DNA of 64,000 nt from Atlantibacter subterraneus (lineage in GTDB: Bacteria > Pseudomonadota > Gammaproteobacteria > Enterobacterales > Enterobacteriaceae). The notes beneath the pieces are model-generated. The model saw only the letters and a list, made by a program, of their open reading frames with translations, searched no databases and was not told the DNA's origin. The translations under genes and the position numbers were made by a program. The stretch lies in assembly GCF_027853245.1 (NCBI RefSeq), contig NZ_JAPTZM010000002.1, one strand, 5' to 3'. Each line of letters opens with the position of its first letter. The first letter of the stretch is position 1. Shown piece after piece: positions 27,059 to 36,444 of this stretch.

Positions 27059-28309
27059 TTATTCACTCCCTTCGCGCTGGTAATCGTTACGCTGCGCATT
27101 CGCACGGCGCTGATCCATGATGTCGCCAGCGCTGGATGAGGCAGGCCGGTTAGCGCCGCTGTTGCTGGATGAGGACGCAGGCGGCAGGCGCAGTAAGGAA
27201 TCCGCGCCACTGCTATCGCTCTTTGATGCCGGGGCATTATTGCCTTTCAGCATCTGATCCAGCGGCAGCACCATCAGGTTTCCGCCCTTGTCATTGACCA
27301 GCACTTTACGGGTGTGGCTAAGAACTTTTTCCATGGTCTCGATATACAGACGCTCGCGGGTGATTTCCGGCGCGGCTTTATATTCCGGGAGGATTTTCGC
27401 AAAGCGTGCCACTTCACCCTGGGCTTCCAGGATGGTCTGGGTCTTATACGCACGGGCATCTTCGATGATACGCTGCGCAGAACCGTTAGCGCGCGGCTGC
27501 ACTTCGTTGGTGTAGGCTTCCGCCTCACGGATGTATTGCTGTTCGTTTTCACGTGCGGCAATCGCATCGTCAAACGCGGCTTTAACTTCTTCCGGCGGAC
27601 GTGCGGCCTGGAAGTTGACGTCCAGCAGCGTGATACCCATGTTGTAAGGACGGATCGTCTCTTCCAGTTCGCGCTGAGTATCGCTACGGATCACCGTACG
27701 GCCTTCGGTCAGGATACGGTCCATGGTGTACTTGCCGATCACGCCGCGCAGGGCGCTGTCGGTGGCCTGACGCAGACTGTCGTCGGCGCTGGTCACGCTA
27801 AACAGATAACGCTCAGGATCGGTGACGCGGTACTGCACGTTCATCTCAACGCGCACCACGTTTTCATCTGAGGTCAGCATCACGCCGGACGCCGCGAGTT
27901 CACGCACCGATTCAACGTTGACAGGCTGGACGCTATCAATAAACGTCGGCTTCCAGTTCAGACCCGGTTCAACCAGGTGACTGAATTTGCCGAAACGCGT
28001 AACCACACCGCGCTCCGCTTCTTTGATGGTATAGAAACCACTGGCAGCCCAAATGATCACTGCCGCCGCCGCGACAATCACCACCACTCGGCCACCGATC
28101 GGGTTACGGGGGCCCGGGGTTGAACTTCCACCGCTTCTACCACCAAATCCACCGAGTTTTTTACTCAGTTTACGGAAGATATCATCCAGATCGGGCGGCC
28201 CCTGCTCGCGACCGCCTTTATTTCCATTTCCCCCAGAGTCGCCGCCAGGCTTGCTGCTTCCCCACGGGTCGCGGTCCTGTCCGTTATTACCGGGCTGATT
28301 CCACGCCAT
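27059..28309 (-). CDS. hflK: HflK, SPFH-domain modulator of FtsH protease
   Basis: HflK is the larger partner of HflC in the FtsH-HflKC complex. The 416-residue protein has a glycine-rich cytoplasmic N-terminus (about 1-75, with DLDDIFRKLSKKLGGFG), a membrane helix at about 75-95, an SPFH domain (YTIKEAERGVVTRFGKF onward) and a Ser/Asn-rich C-terminal tail. The family length is about 419. It follows hflX after 192 bases, the longest internal gap of this operon. Confidence 0.97.
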   Translation of the reverse strand: MAWNQPGNNGQDRDPWGSSKPGGDSGGNGNKGGREQGPPDLDDIFRKLSKKLGGFGGRSGGSSTPGPRNPIGGRVVVIVAAAAVIIWAASGFYTIKEAERGVVTRFGKFSHLVEPGLNWKPTFIDSVQPVNVESVRELAASGVMLTSDENVVRVEMNVQYRVTDPERYLFSVTSADDSLRQATDSALRGVIGKYTMDRILTEGRTVIRSDTQRELEETIRPYNMGITLLDVNFQAARPPEEVKAAFDDAIAARENEQQYIREAEAYTNEVQPRANGSAQRIIEDARAYKTQTILEAQGEVARFAKILPEYKAAPEITRERLYIETMEKVLSHTRKVLVNDKGGNLMVLPLDQMLKGNNAPASKSDSSGADSLLRLPPASSSSNSGANRPASSSAGDIMDQRRANAQRNDYQREGSE

Positions 28310-28501
28310 GTTTGTGCTCCATATTTGTTATGCGGTGATATACCTGTCCTGCTCCGCACTGTCTCTTTATTGCTGTCTTCACGTTTCCCACCGCATCGCG
28401 CTTAATGCCGCCGGGAAGTTGCTCCGTTCGCGCTACGAGACAACCCAGACTATTTCAGGTACCCCCCAAAGGGGAAAGTTCTTCAGGCAACCTCAGACCG
28501 G

Positions 28502-29782
28502 TTAGACAACATAGTCAACCAGAGTCGGTTCTTGTTTACAGAGGCGACGCCAGTCAACGATGGGCATACGTACTTCCACCCCCACGCTGCCGTCCTCCTC
28601 CATCCACTCTTTTTCTATCGCCTGAAGCTGGTAAAACCGGCTCCGCAGTCGCCCTGCCTCTGGAGGCAAACGCAACGTGTGCTGCGCTATCTCTCCCGAC
28701 AAACGCTCCGTCAGAGCCTGGAAAAGCAGTGGTACGCCGTCACCGGTCTGGGCAGAAAGCCACACCCGTATCGGCCTGTTTTCATCATCACGATCGATAC
28801 GCGGTTGGAAATCATCCAGCGCATCAATTTTGTTCATCACCAGCAGGGTTGGGATCTCGTCGGCCTCGATCTCTTCGAGCACCGTATTAACGGCGTCGAT
28901 GTTGTCCTGCATGCGTACATCCGCTGCGTCAATCACATGAAGCAGCAGGGTGGCCTGGCGCGTTTCCTGCAACGTGGCTTTAAACGCGGCGACCAAATCG
29001 TGGGGCAGATGGCGAATGAATCCGACGGTATCCGCCAGAACGGTTTCGCCGACATCGGCCACATCAATCCGGCGAAGCGTAGGGTCCAGCGTGGCGAACA
29101 GCTGATCCGCCGCATAAACCTGCGCTTCGGTAATCTGGTTAAACAAGGTGGATTTACCGGCGTTGGTGTAGCCCACCAGTGAAACGGTTGGTACATCCGC
29201 TTTGCTTCTCGACCGACGCCCTTGTTCACGTTGTTTTTCTACTTTCTCAAGGCGCGAGAGAATTTGCATAATCCGGTTACGCAGCAAACGACGGTCTGTT
29301 TCGAGCTGAGTTTCACCCGGTCCACGTAAGCCTATCCCGCCTTTCTGGCGCTCAAGGTGGGTCCATCCGCGCACCAGGCGCGTCGCCAGATGCCGCAACT
29401 GGGCAAGCTCAACCTGCAGCTTCCCTTCATGGGTGCGTGCACGCTGGGCAAAAATGTCTAAAATCAAGCCGGTGCGGTCGATTACGCGACATTCGCACAG
29501 GCGTTCCAGGTTTCGTTCCTGGGCGGGCGTTAATGCATGATCAAATAAAACAACTGATGCGCCCGTGGCTTTAACGGCATCAGCTATTTCGACGGCCTTA
29601 CCTTCACCAACAAAATACTTTGGGTGCGGGGCTTTACGGCTACCGGTAATCACCTGTAATGCTTCGACACCGGCGGAAGAGACCAGAGAATCAAACTCCT
29701 GGAGATCTTCCATATCTTTGTCTTGCGAAAAATAGATGTGTACCAGCACCGCCTGCTCACCGGCGTCATAACGGTCAAACAA
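28502..29782 (-). CDS. hflX: Ribosome-splitting GTPase HflX
   Basis: HflX binds the ribosomal E site and, on heat stress, splits stalled 70S ribosomes with GTP; it also binds ATP. The 426-residue protein has an N-terminal ATP-binding/helical domain, a glycine-rich segment (GGIGLRGPGETQLETDRR, about 155-172) and a GTPase domain with G1 GYTNAGKST near 204 and G4 NKID near 314. Length and order equal E. coli. A hairpin separates it from hfq, which attenuates read-through. Confidence 0.97.
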   Translation of the reverse strand: MFDRYDAGEQAVLVHIYFSQDKDMEDLQEFDSLVSSAGVEALQVITGSRKAPHPKYFVGEGKAVEIADAVKATGASVVLFDHALTPAQERNLERLCECRVIDRTGLILDIFAQRARTHEGKLQVELAQLRHLATRLVRGWTHLERQKGGIGLRGPGETQLETDRRLLRNRIMQILSRLEKVEKQREQGRRSRSKADVPTVSLVGYTNAGKSTLFNQITEAQVYAADQLFATLDPTLRRIDVADVGETVLADTVGFIRHLPHDLVAAFKATLQETRQATLLLHVIDAADVRMQDNIDAVNTVLEEIEADEIPTLLVMNKIDALDDFQPRIDRDDENRPIRVWLSAQTGDGVPLLFQALTERLSGEIAQHTLRLPPEAGRLRSRFYQLQAIEKEWMEEDGSVGVEVRMPIVDWRRLCKQEPTLVDYVV

Positions 29783-29800
29783 GCGTATAACCTCTCAAAA

Positions 29801-29834
29801 AGACCAGCGGGGAACACAGCCAGACTGGTTCCCC
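29801..29834 (-). terminator. Terminator/attenuator between hfq and hflX
   Basis: On the minus strand GGGGAAC pairs with GTTCCCC across a 12-base loop, followed by GCTGGTC and five T. It lies 23 bases after hfq. E. coli has partial termination here. Confidence 0.75.
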
Positions 29835-29856
29835 GTCATGGAAACAGCCACCAACC

Positions 29857-30165
29857 TTATTCGGCGTCGTCGCTGTCTTGCTGTGGTGCAGATGCACCCT
29901 GCGCATTACTGTGGTGGTAGTTACTACCCGTACTGCCACCGGCGTTGTTGCTGTGATGAGAAACCGGGCGAGACGGCACAACCGTAGAGATTGCGTGCTT
30001 ATACACCATCTGGCTAACCGTGTTTTTCAACAAAATCACGAACTGATCGAAAGACTCAATCTGCCCTTGCAGCTTAATACCATTCACCAAATAAATAGAA
30101 ACTGGAACACGTTCGCGACGCAGTGCGTTCAAGAACGGATCTTGTAAAGATTGCCCCTTAGCCAT
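29857..30165 (-). CDS. hfq: RNA chaperone Hfq
   Basis: Hfq is a hexameric Sm-like protein that pairs small RNAs with mRNAs. The first 65 residues are invariant (MAKGQSLQDPFLNALRRERV onward, Sm2 motif YKHAIST at about 55-61). The C-terminal tail (about 66-102) is the variable Ser/His/Asn-rich disordered region and ends DSDDAE. The length of 102 matches E. coli. It lies 100 bases after miaA; in E. coli several hfq promoters lie inside miaA. Confidence 0.98.
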   Translation of the reverse strand: MAKGQSLQDPFLNALRRERVPVSIYLVNGIKLQGQIESFDQFVILLKNTVSQMVYKHAISTVVPSRPVSHHSNNAGGSTGSNYHHSNAQGASAPQQDSDDAE

Positions 30166-30265
30166 TCTATCTTTTCCTTATATGCTTGTTTTGTACTTAA
30201 GAACCCTTGGGCTCTGAAAAACTACCTAAAAAAATTCGCGCACGATACGGTTCAATTGTACACAT

Positions 30266-31216
30266 TCATTGACGGTTAGCACCAACAACCTGTAACACAT
30301 CCTGTAAGGCCGACTCGGGCTTTTCACTGTCTAACCAGTGAACGCCTTGCCAACCCCGCAGCCAGGTCATCTGGCGTTTCGCCAACTGCCTCGTAGCGCA
30401 AATACCGCGATAAACCATGTCGTCATATGGCACTTCACCGGCCAGATAAGACCACATCTGGCGGTAACCGACACAACGAATGGAAGGCATATCCGTATGC
30501 AAATCTCCACGGGCGAAAAGCGCCCGTACTTCTGCTTCAAAACCTGAAGCCAACATCTGATGAAAACGCTGCTCAATTCGCTGATGGAGCAGTTCACGGC
30601 TCGCCGGGGCGATGGCGAACTGGTGCACCTGGTACGGCAGAGCGTCTCCTGACGTTTGCGTCAGTTCCGTTAAAGTTTTACCCGAAATGAAAAAAACTTC
30701 CAGTGCCCGGGAAAGTCTTTGCGGATCATTTGGATGAATCCGTCTTGCCGCGACAGGGTCAATTTCCTGGAGTTCGCGATGCAAGGCGTCCCACCCCTGC
30801 TCTGCCGCCTGTTGTTCAATACGCGCCCTGATTTCCGGATTTGCTGACGGCAGCGGGGATAACCCCTCCAGTAACGCCTTGAAGTAAAGCATGGTTCCGC
30901 CCACGAGCAGCGGAATACGCCCGCTGGCAGTGATCTCCGCCATCTCCTTCAGGGCATCGCGACGAAAATCCGCCGCGGAATACGCTTCAGCCGGGTCCAG
31001 AATATCCAGCAAACGATGCGGCGCTTGCGCCAGCTCCTCTGCGCTCGGCTTCGCCGTTCCGACATCCATTCCTCGATAGATGAGGGCGGAATCGACACTT
31101 ATCAACTCAACCGGGAGCGTTTTACGCAGATTAATTGCCAGCGCCGTTTTGCCCGAGGCCGTTGGCCCCATTAAAAAAATCGCCTTAGGCAGGCTCGCCT
31201 TACTTACTTCAGTCAT
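30266..31216 (-). CDS. miaA: tRNA dimethylallyltransferase MiaA
   Basis: MiaA adds a dimethylallyl group to N6 of A37 in tRNAs reading UNN codons. The 316-residue protein has the P-loop GPTASGKTALA at about 17-27, the DSALIYRGMDVGTAKPS segment and WLRGWQGVHWLDSE at the tRNA-binding end. It overlaps mutL by eight bases, implying translational coupling. Confidence 0.97.
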   Translation of the reverse strand: MTEVSKASLPKAIFLMGPTASGKTALAINLRKTLPVELISVDSALIYRGMDVGTAKPSAEELAQAPHRLLDILDPAEAYSAADFRRDALKEMAEITASGRIPLLVGGTMLYFKALLEGLSPLPSANPEIRARIEQQAAEQGWDALHRELQEIDPVAARRIHPNDPQRLSRALEVFFISGKTLTELTQTSGDALPYQVHQFAIAPASRELLHQRIEQRFHQMLASGFEAEVRALFARGDLHTDMPSIRCVGYRQMWSYLAGEVPYDDMVYRGICATRQLAKRQMTWLRGWQGVHWLDSEKPESALQDVLQVVGANRQ

Positions 31217-33062
31217 GTTTCAGGGCATTCATCGCCGGTTGCAGATCGACAGGTTGTAATAAACCACCAGGCGGTGACTTCACCAGGTTTGGACAAAGCC
31301 GTTCCACATCCGTTAACAGCGTGATGGCCTGCGCCACGCTCCACTGTTCGTGCTCGGTCGCCAGTTGGCGGGCAAGCCAGCTGGCGAGTTGTACGGAATC
31401 GGCTTTCTCGTTTGCCGCCAGGTAGCCTATCAGTTCAGGAATCAAGATTTGTAAATTTTGTTGGCGTAAGGGTAAAGGCACGGTGCGGATCGTAACATGC
31501 TGATGATCCAGCACGGTTTGGATACCCATTCCCTCTAATAACGCCGAGGCGTTGCGCATCACCGTCTGCTCTTGCGCATCCACTTTAATACGCACCGGGA
31601 TCAGCAACGGCTGGGCGCACAGGGTTTCCGCGCCGGGCGTCAGTTGCCCCTGGCGTAGCCAGCGTTCCGCCACGGTAAGATCCAGTAGCATTACACGTTC
31701 GTCGCGCTCCAGTAACGCGTAGGCATTGCTGATTACCGTAAGAACGCGGCCAAAGCTATGGCTGTGCCCTTCCAGCGCGGGCGGCGCGGGCTTGCGCTCC
31801 CGCGGCGTTTCCGGCGTCTCCAGCAATTTACGGTAAAGCGCACCCTGCTGCTTACTGTAATCCGCCTGGGCATGAGGCCATGCGCCGCCTGGTGCAGCGC
31901 GACCGCCGCCGGAAGAGGCGCTGGCCTGACGCGGCGCGGGCGCTGGCGCAGGGTTTTCCACCGCAGGCTGGGAGAAATGATTCTTGCCCGCCGCCACGCG
32001 GTTTTCCGGCTGCCAGCGAGGCGGCTCGTCTTCGGCCTGCCCCAGCGGCAGCGTCGGCTCCGCCTGCTGCTGTTGCAGCACGCTCAGCACGCCCTGATAG
32101 ATAAAATCATGCACCAGCCGCGATTGATGGAACCGCACCTCATGCTTGGCCGGATGCACATTCACATCCACCTGATGAGGATCGATCTCCAGATAAAGCA
32201 CGTAGGCAGGCTGCTGATCGACGCCGAGCTTATCTTCGCAGGCCTGGCGGATAGCGTGATTTATCAGGCGATCGCGCATCATGCGGCCATTGACGTAGCA
32301 ATACTGGATTTCGCTCAGAGCAGCGCTGGCTTTCGGTTCCGCCACCCAGCCGCGCAGCGCGAGATCGCCATGCTGCCACTCTATCGTCAGCGCCTGTTCA
32401 AGGAACGCGGTGCCGCAAATCGCGCCAAGGCGGCGCTCTTTCGGCGCGTTGGGCTGCACGCCGCGATACTGGCGGATTAACTTGCCGTTATGGCTCAGAT
32501 TGATGGTCACATCGAAGCGCGCCAGCGCAATGCGGCGGATGATTTCGTCGATATGGTTAAATTCGGTTTTCTCGGTGCGCATAAATTTGCGCCGCGCCGG
32601 GGTGTTGTAAAACAGATCCAGCACTTCCAGCGTGGTGCCGACAGGATGCGCGGCAGGTTTCACCGTCACATCCATATCACGCCCTTCGGCATAGGCTTGC
32701 CACGCTTCACTCTGTTCTGCGGTGCGCGAGGTCAGGGTCAGACGCGATACCGAACTGATACTGGCCAGCGCTTCGCCGCGAAACCCGAGGCTGATGATGG
32801 CCTCCAGATCGTCGAGCGAGGCAATTTTACTGGTGGCATGGCGCGCCAGCGCCAGCGCCAGTTCATCTTTGTTGATGCCGCAGCCATTATCGCGGATGCG
32901 GATCAGCTTCGCGCCACCGCGCTCAATATCGATATCAATCCGCGTCGCCCCGGCGTCAAGGCTGTTTTCCACCAGCTCTTTGACGACGGATGCGGGGCGC
33001 TCCACCACTTCGCCCGCAGCGATCTGATTCGCAAGCTGTGGTGGCAGAACCTGAATCGGCAT
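31209..33062 (-). CDS. mutL: DNA mismatch repair protein MutL
   Basis: MutL links mismatch recognition by MutS to MutH nicking and UvrD unwinding. The 617-residue protein has a GHKL ATPase domain (about 1-330: ENSLDAGAT, DNGCGI, ATSKI, GFRGEALASI), a proline- and alanine-rich linker (about 345-430) and a C-terminal dimerisation domain. No endonuclease DQHAxxERxxxE motif is present, as expected in MutH-containing enterobacteria. TAAGGAGC lies before the start. Nine bases separate it from amiB. Confidence 0.97.
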   Translation of the reverse strand: MPIQVLPPQLANQIAAGEVVERPASVVKELVENSLDAGATRIDIDIERGGAKLIRIRDNGCGINKDELALALARHATSKIASLDDLEAIISLGFRGEALASISSVSRLTLTSRTAEQSEAWQAYAEGRDMDVTVKPAAHPVGTTLEVLDLFYNTPARRKFMRTEKTEFNHIDEIIRRIALARFDVTINLSHNGKLIRQYRGVQPNAPKERRLGAICGTAFLEQALTIEWQHGDLALRGWVAEPKASAALSEIQYCYVNGRMMRDRLINHAIRQACEDKLGVDQQPAYVLYLEIDPHQVDVNVHPAKHEVRFHQSRLVHDFIYQGVLSVLQQQQAEPTLPLGQAEDEPPRWQPENRVAAGKNHFSQPAVENPAPAPAPRQASASSGGGRAAPGGAWPHAQADYSKQQGALYRKLLETPETPRERKPAPPALEGHSHSFGRVLTVISNAYALLERDERVMLLDLTVAERWLRQGQLTPGAETLCAQPLLIPVRIKVDAQEQTVMRNASALLEGMGIQTVLDHQHVTIRTVPLPLRQQNLQILIPELIGYLAANEKADSVQLASWLARQLATEHEQWSVAQAITLLTDVERLCPNLVKSPPGGLLQPVDLQPAMNALKHD

Positions 33063-33071
33063 GAATGCTCC

Positions 33072-34412
33072 TTATTGCGTCACGGCGAACTGGCCCGTGG
33101 TCGTTGAACCGGCGTTAACCGTTTTGCCGGTTCCGCCCTCTTCGGGCGCCGATTGTAACGGATGCGACAGGAAATAGTTACGCAAGCCCTTATAAAGCGC
33201 ATCGGCGATCTGCTGCTGGTAATCGTCGCTCGCTAACAGGCGCTCTTCGCCGCTATTGCTAATAAACCCGGTCTCCACCAGCAGGGATGGAATATCCGGC
33301 GAGCGCAGTACGCCCAGGCTGGCGTGTTCCGGACGGCGCTTGTGTAAATCACCGACCCGCGCCAGCTGCGACAGTACGTTAGTCGCCACGTCATAGCCTA
33401 CACGCTGGGAGTGGCCGAACTGCAAATCCAGTACCGCCTGGCTCAGATACGGGTCCGCCTGGCTGTTCGCCAGCACGTCGCCCGCCCCGCCCAGCAGTTC
33501 GGATTGCTTCTCGTGCTGTTCAAGCCAGCCCGCCATTTCGCTGTTGGCGCGGCGATTCGACAGTACCCAAACCGACGCGCCCGTGGCGTCGCGGTTCGGC
33601 GCGGCGTCAGCGTGAATCGACACCAGCACGTTGGCGTTCTGTTTACGCGCCACATCGGAACGGCCCATCACCGAAATAAAATAATCGCCGTCGCGGGTCA
33701 GTACGCCTTTAAACAGCGGATCGTCGTTTAACAGAGTGCGCAGCTTGCGGGCGATGGCGATAGTGACGTTTTTCTCTTTCACGCCGCCAGGGCCGATTGC
33801 GCCCGGGTCCTGGCCGCCGTGTCCGGCGTCAATCGCGACCACAATACGGTCGCCGCTGGCAGAGACTTTGCGCGCGTTGGCTGGCCGCGTCACGGTGTTG
33901 CTGCTCACCACTGAGGTCACGCGATCGGATTCCGCTTTAAACGGGTTACGCGCAGGCTCTACAGCACGCGGCGGCGGCGTGATTTCCCGTTTTGCTACCA
34001 CGGGCGGCGGTGGAGGTGGAGGCGGCGCATCGGCATCGATGGTGAACACCACGGTGTAATTGGCACCGTTTTGCTGCTTCACCGCGCGGGTTTTGCCGTT
34101 TTTAGTCAGGTCGACCACCAGGCGTAGCGAGCCCGTGTCTTTCGGCGTTCCTGAGCGGATGCTTTTCACCAGATTATTACCGCTGAAAATCAGCGGCAGC
34201 CCCTGGATCACGCCGGTCTGTTTAATATCCAGCGCGACGCTGCGCTGGCCGTCGTGGGAAAACGCGTAATCAGGCTCGCCAAAAAAGCTGAACGTAATTC
34301 GCGCCTGGTCATCGCCATTGGAGACCTGGATATCGGATAAGCTCGCCGCCCACGCAGGCGCGCACAGCGCCAGCAAAGCGATAATCAACCACTTTTTCAT
34401 GAAAGGTATCAT
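33072..34412 (-). CDS. amiB: N-acetylmuramoyl-L-alanine amidase AmiB
   Basis: AmiB cleaves the peptide stem from septal peptidoglycan in the periplasm during daughter-cell separation, activated by EnvC. The 446-residue protein has a signal peptide (MIPFMKKWLIIALLALCAPAWA), an AMIN domain (about 23-125), a proline run (about 130-140) and an Amidase_3 domain (about 190-415) with zinc-ligand regions IDAGHGGQDPGAIGPGG, KEKNVTIAIA, VSIHADAA and ETGFISN. The ATG at 34412 follows AAGGATGACGGG. It lies between tsaE and mutL, as in E. coli. Confidence 0.96.
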   Translation of the reverse strand: MIPFMKKWLIIALLALCAPAWAASLSDIQVSNGDDQARITFSFFGEPDYAFSHDGQRSVALDIKQTGVIQGLPLIFSGNNLVKSIRSGTPKDTGSLRLVVDLTKNGKTRAVKQQNGANYTVVFTIDADAPPPPPPPPVVAKREITPPPRAVEPARNPFKAESDRVTSVVSSNTVTRPANARKVSASGDRIVVAIDAGHGGQDPGAIGPGGVKEKNVTIAIARKLRTLLNDDPLFKGVLTRDGDYFISVMGRSDVARKQNANVLVSIHADAAPNRDATGASVWVLSNRRANSEMAGWLEQHEKQSELLGGAGDVLANSQADPYLSQAVLDLQFGHSQRVGYDVATNVLSQLARVGDLHKRRPEHASLGVLRSPDIPSLLVETGFISNSGEERLLASDDYQQQIADALYKGLRNYFLSHPLQSAPEEGGTGKTVNAGSTTTGQFAVTQ

Positions 34413-34442
34413 CCCGTCATCCTTGTTAAATGGCTGGACGTG

Positions 34443-34925
34443 TCACACCACAACCCGATCGGTGTTGGGATCTAAACGTGCCAATAACGTGTTACCCGCT
34501 GCAGATACGGCTTTGATCTGTGCCGAACGCCCGCGATCGCGATAAGTAAGATGAATTTCGACATCCGGGTCAGGCAGCACACCCGCACCTTGTTGCGGCC
34601 ACTCCACCAGGCAAATGGCGTTGTCGGCGAAATAATCGCGGATCCCCATAAACTCCAGTTCCTCAGGGTCCGCCAGTCGATATAAATCGAAGTGGTACAC
34701 GGTCAAATCTTCAAGCTCGTACGGTTCGACCAGGGTATAGGTGGGGCTTTTCACATTGCCCTTATGGCCCAGCGCCTGCAAGAAACCACGACTAAAGGTG
34801 GTTTTACCCGCCCCTAAATCACCCACCAGCCAAATCACCGTTGCGCCATTACAGGCCTGCGCCACGGCCTTGCCGAAATCTAACGTTGCCTGTTCATCGG
34901 CGAGAGGGATAACACGTTCAATCAT
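34443..34925 (-). CDS. tsaE: TsaE, ATPase for tRNA threonylcarbamoyladenosine synthesis
   Basis: TsaE works with TsaB, TsaC and TsaD to make t6A37 in ANN-decoding tRNAs. The 160-residue protein has the Walker A motif GDLGAGKTTFSRG (about 36-48), SPTYTLVEPY and DLYRLADPEELEFMGIRDYF. It is slightly longer than the E. coli protein (153) because of a few extra C-terminal residues (NTDRVVV). It overlaps nnr by eight bases. Confidence 0.96.
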   Translation of the reverse strand: MIERVIPLADEQATLDFGKAVAQACNGATVIWLVGDLGAGKTTFSRGFLQALGHKGNVKSPTYTLVEPYELEDLTVYHFDLYRLADPEELEFMGIRDYFADNAICLVEWPQQGAGVLPDPDVEIHLTYRDRGRSAQIKAVSAAGNTLLARLDPNTDRVVV

Positions 34926-36444
34926 GGTTTACATCATTCAGTTCAGGGTTAACAACCAGGTGCAGCGTCGTAAACAGATCGCTTGCGAGCATTCCACGCG
35001 TACCAGAACGGCGGGCGACAGCATCAGCGGCGGCGGCATGCGCCACGCAACCCGCGCAGGCGGCATCATAAAGATCGAGTTTTTGACCTAATAACGCGCC
35101 GATGATACCGGACAACACATCGCCCATTCCGCCTGTCGCCATACCGGGATTTCCGGCATCGACAATCGCGAGTTCACCGTTTTCGCTGGCGACCAGCGTA
35201 CCCGCCCCCTTTAAGACCACAACGCCGCCATAACGTTTCGCCAGGCGGTGGGCTGCGAGTAAGCGATCGCTTTCAATTTGCGCGACGTCACAGTTGAGCA
35301 GGCGCGCCGCTTCGCCGGGGTGCGGCGTAATAACCCGATTCTGACGTTTATCGGGATTGAATGCCAGAAGGTTGAGCGCATCCGCATCCCACAGCATCGG
35401 TTTTTGCGAATTCTCGACTTTTTGCAGTGCCCGTTTGCCCCATTTCTCCTGGCCCAGGCCAGGGCCGATAATCACCACGTCCGCCCATCCAAGGCCTTTG
35501 GCGAGCGATTCATCGGTTAATTCCTGCACCATCAGTTCGGGGCGGGCGGTGAGCAGCGCGGCGATATTCTCCTGGCGCGTCAATACGCGGACCAACCCGG
35601 CACCGGTACGCAGCGCCGCTTCGCCCGCCAGACGTATCGCCCCGGCGGTGCCGTGGTCGCCGCCAATCACCAGCAAACGTCCGTTATCGCCTTTATGCGA
35701 CGTAGCGCGGCGCGGTGTTAGCCAGCGTACCAGCGTTGCGGCATCGTAACGCTGGATTGCCGCAGGCTTATCCGCCAGCCAGCTTTCCAGCCCGAGCGCG
35801 TTCACCTGAAGCTCGCCCACCACATCGCGGGCTTTCCCGGTTAGCAGGCCGGGCTTCAGGGCGATAAAAGTTAACGTTTGCTGCGCGATAATCACACTGC
35901 CGGGGGTTGCGCCGGTTTCGGCCAATAATCCGGAGGGGATATCTAACGCCAGAATCGGCGCGGGATCGGCATTGGCGCGATCGATCAGCGCGCTGACCGC
36001 AGGACGCGGCGCGCTGGCAAGGCCGGTTCCCAGCAGGCCATCAACGATCAGCGACACGCCCTGGGGCCAGGGCGCGTCCGGGGCGTGGATTTCCCCGCCC
36101 GCGTTCAGCCAGGCCTCGCGTGCGCAGGCCGCCTCTTCAGGAAGCGGTTTCTCGCTTTCCAGCGCCAGCAGCGTCACGTCGATGCCTTCAGCCTTCGCCA
36201 GCCGCGCGACGACGTAACCGTCGCCGCCGTTATTGCCGTGGCCGCACAGCACCAGCCAGTGCTGCGCCTCGGGCCATGTCGCGCGCGCCAGCCGAAACGC
36301 GGCGTCCCCGGCGCGCAGCATCAATTCGTACAGGGTGATGCCGAGGCTATCCGCCGCCTCTTTCTCCGCCTTTCTCACCCACTCAGCCGGCCATACCGAG
36401 TGTGGTATACTGCTACGGTTATTGGTAAGCCGATGGTCCGTCAT
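34918..36444 (-). CDS. nnr: Bifunctional NAD(P)H-hydrate epimerase / ADP-dependent dehydratase Nnr
   Basis: Nnr repairs hydrated NADH and NADPH. The N-terminal YjeF_N domain (about 1-220, GHGNNGGDGYVVARL) epimerises R- and S-hydrates; the C-terminal carbohydrate-kinase-like domain (about 225-505, GDHGTAGAIRLAGEAALRTGAG, AGNPGMATGGMGDVLSGIIGALLG) dehydrates the S form with ADP. The start at 36444 gives MTDHRLTNN, as in E. coli. This start codon overlaps the queG start on the other strand, both within one CATG. The protein is 508 residues. Confidence 0.95.
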   Translation of the reverse strand: MTDHRLTNNRSSIPHSVWPAEWVRKAEKEAADSLGITLYELMLRAGDAAFRLARATWPEAQHWLVLCGHGNNGGDGYVVARLAKAEGIDVTLLALESEKPLPEEAACAREAWLNAGGEIHAPDAPWPQGVSLIVDGLLGTGLASAPRPAVSALIDRANADPAPILALDIPSGLLAETGATPGSVIIAQQTLTFIALKPGLLTGKARDVVGELQVNALGLESWLADKPAAIQRYDAATLVRWLTPRRATSHKGDNGRLLVIGGDHGTAGAIRLAGEAALRTGAGLVRVLTRQENIAALLTARPELMVQELTDESLAKGLGWADVVIIGPGLGQEKWGKRALQKVENSQKPMLWDADALNLLAFNPDKRQNRVITPHPGEAARLLNCDVAQIESDRLLAAHRLAKRYGGVVVLKGAGTLVASENGELAIVDAGNPGMATGGMGDVLSGIIGALLGQKLDLYDAACAGCVAHAAAADAVARRSGTRGMLASDLFTTLHLVVNPELNDVNHD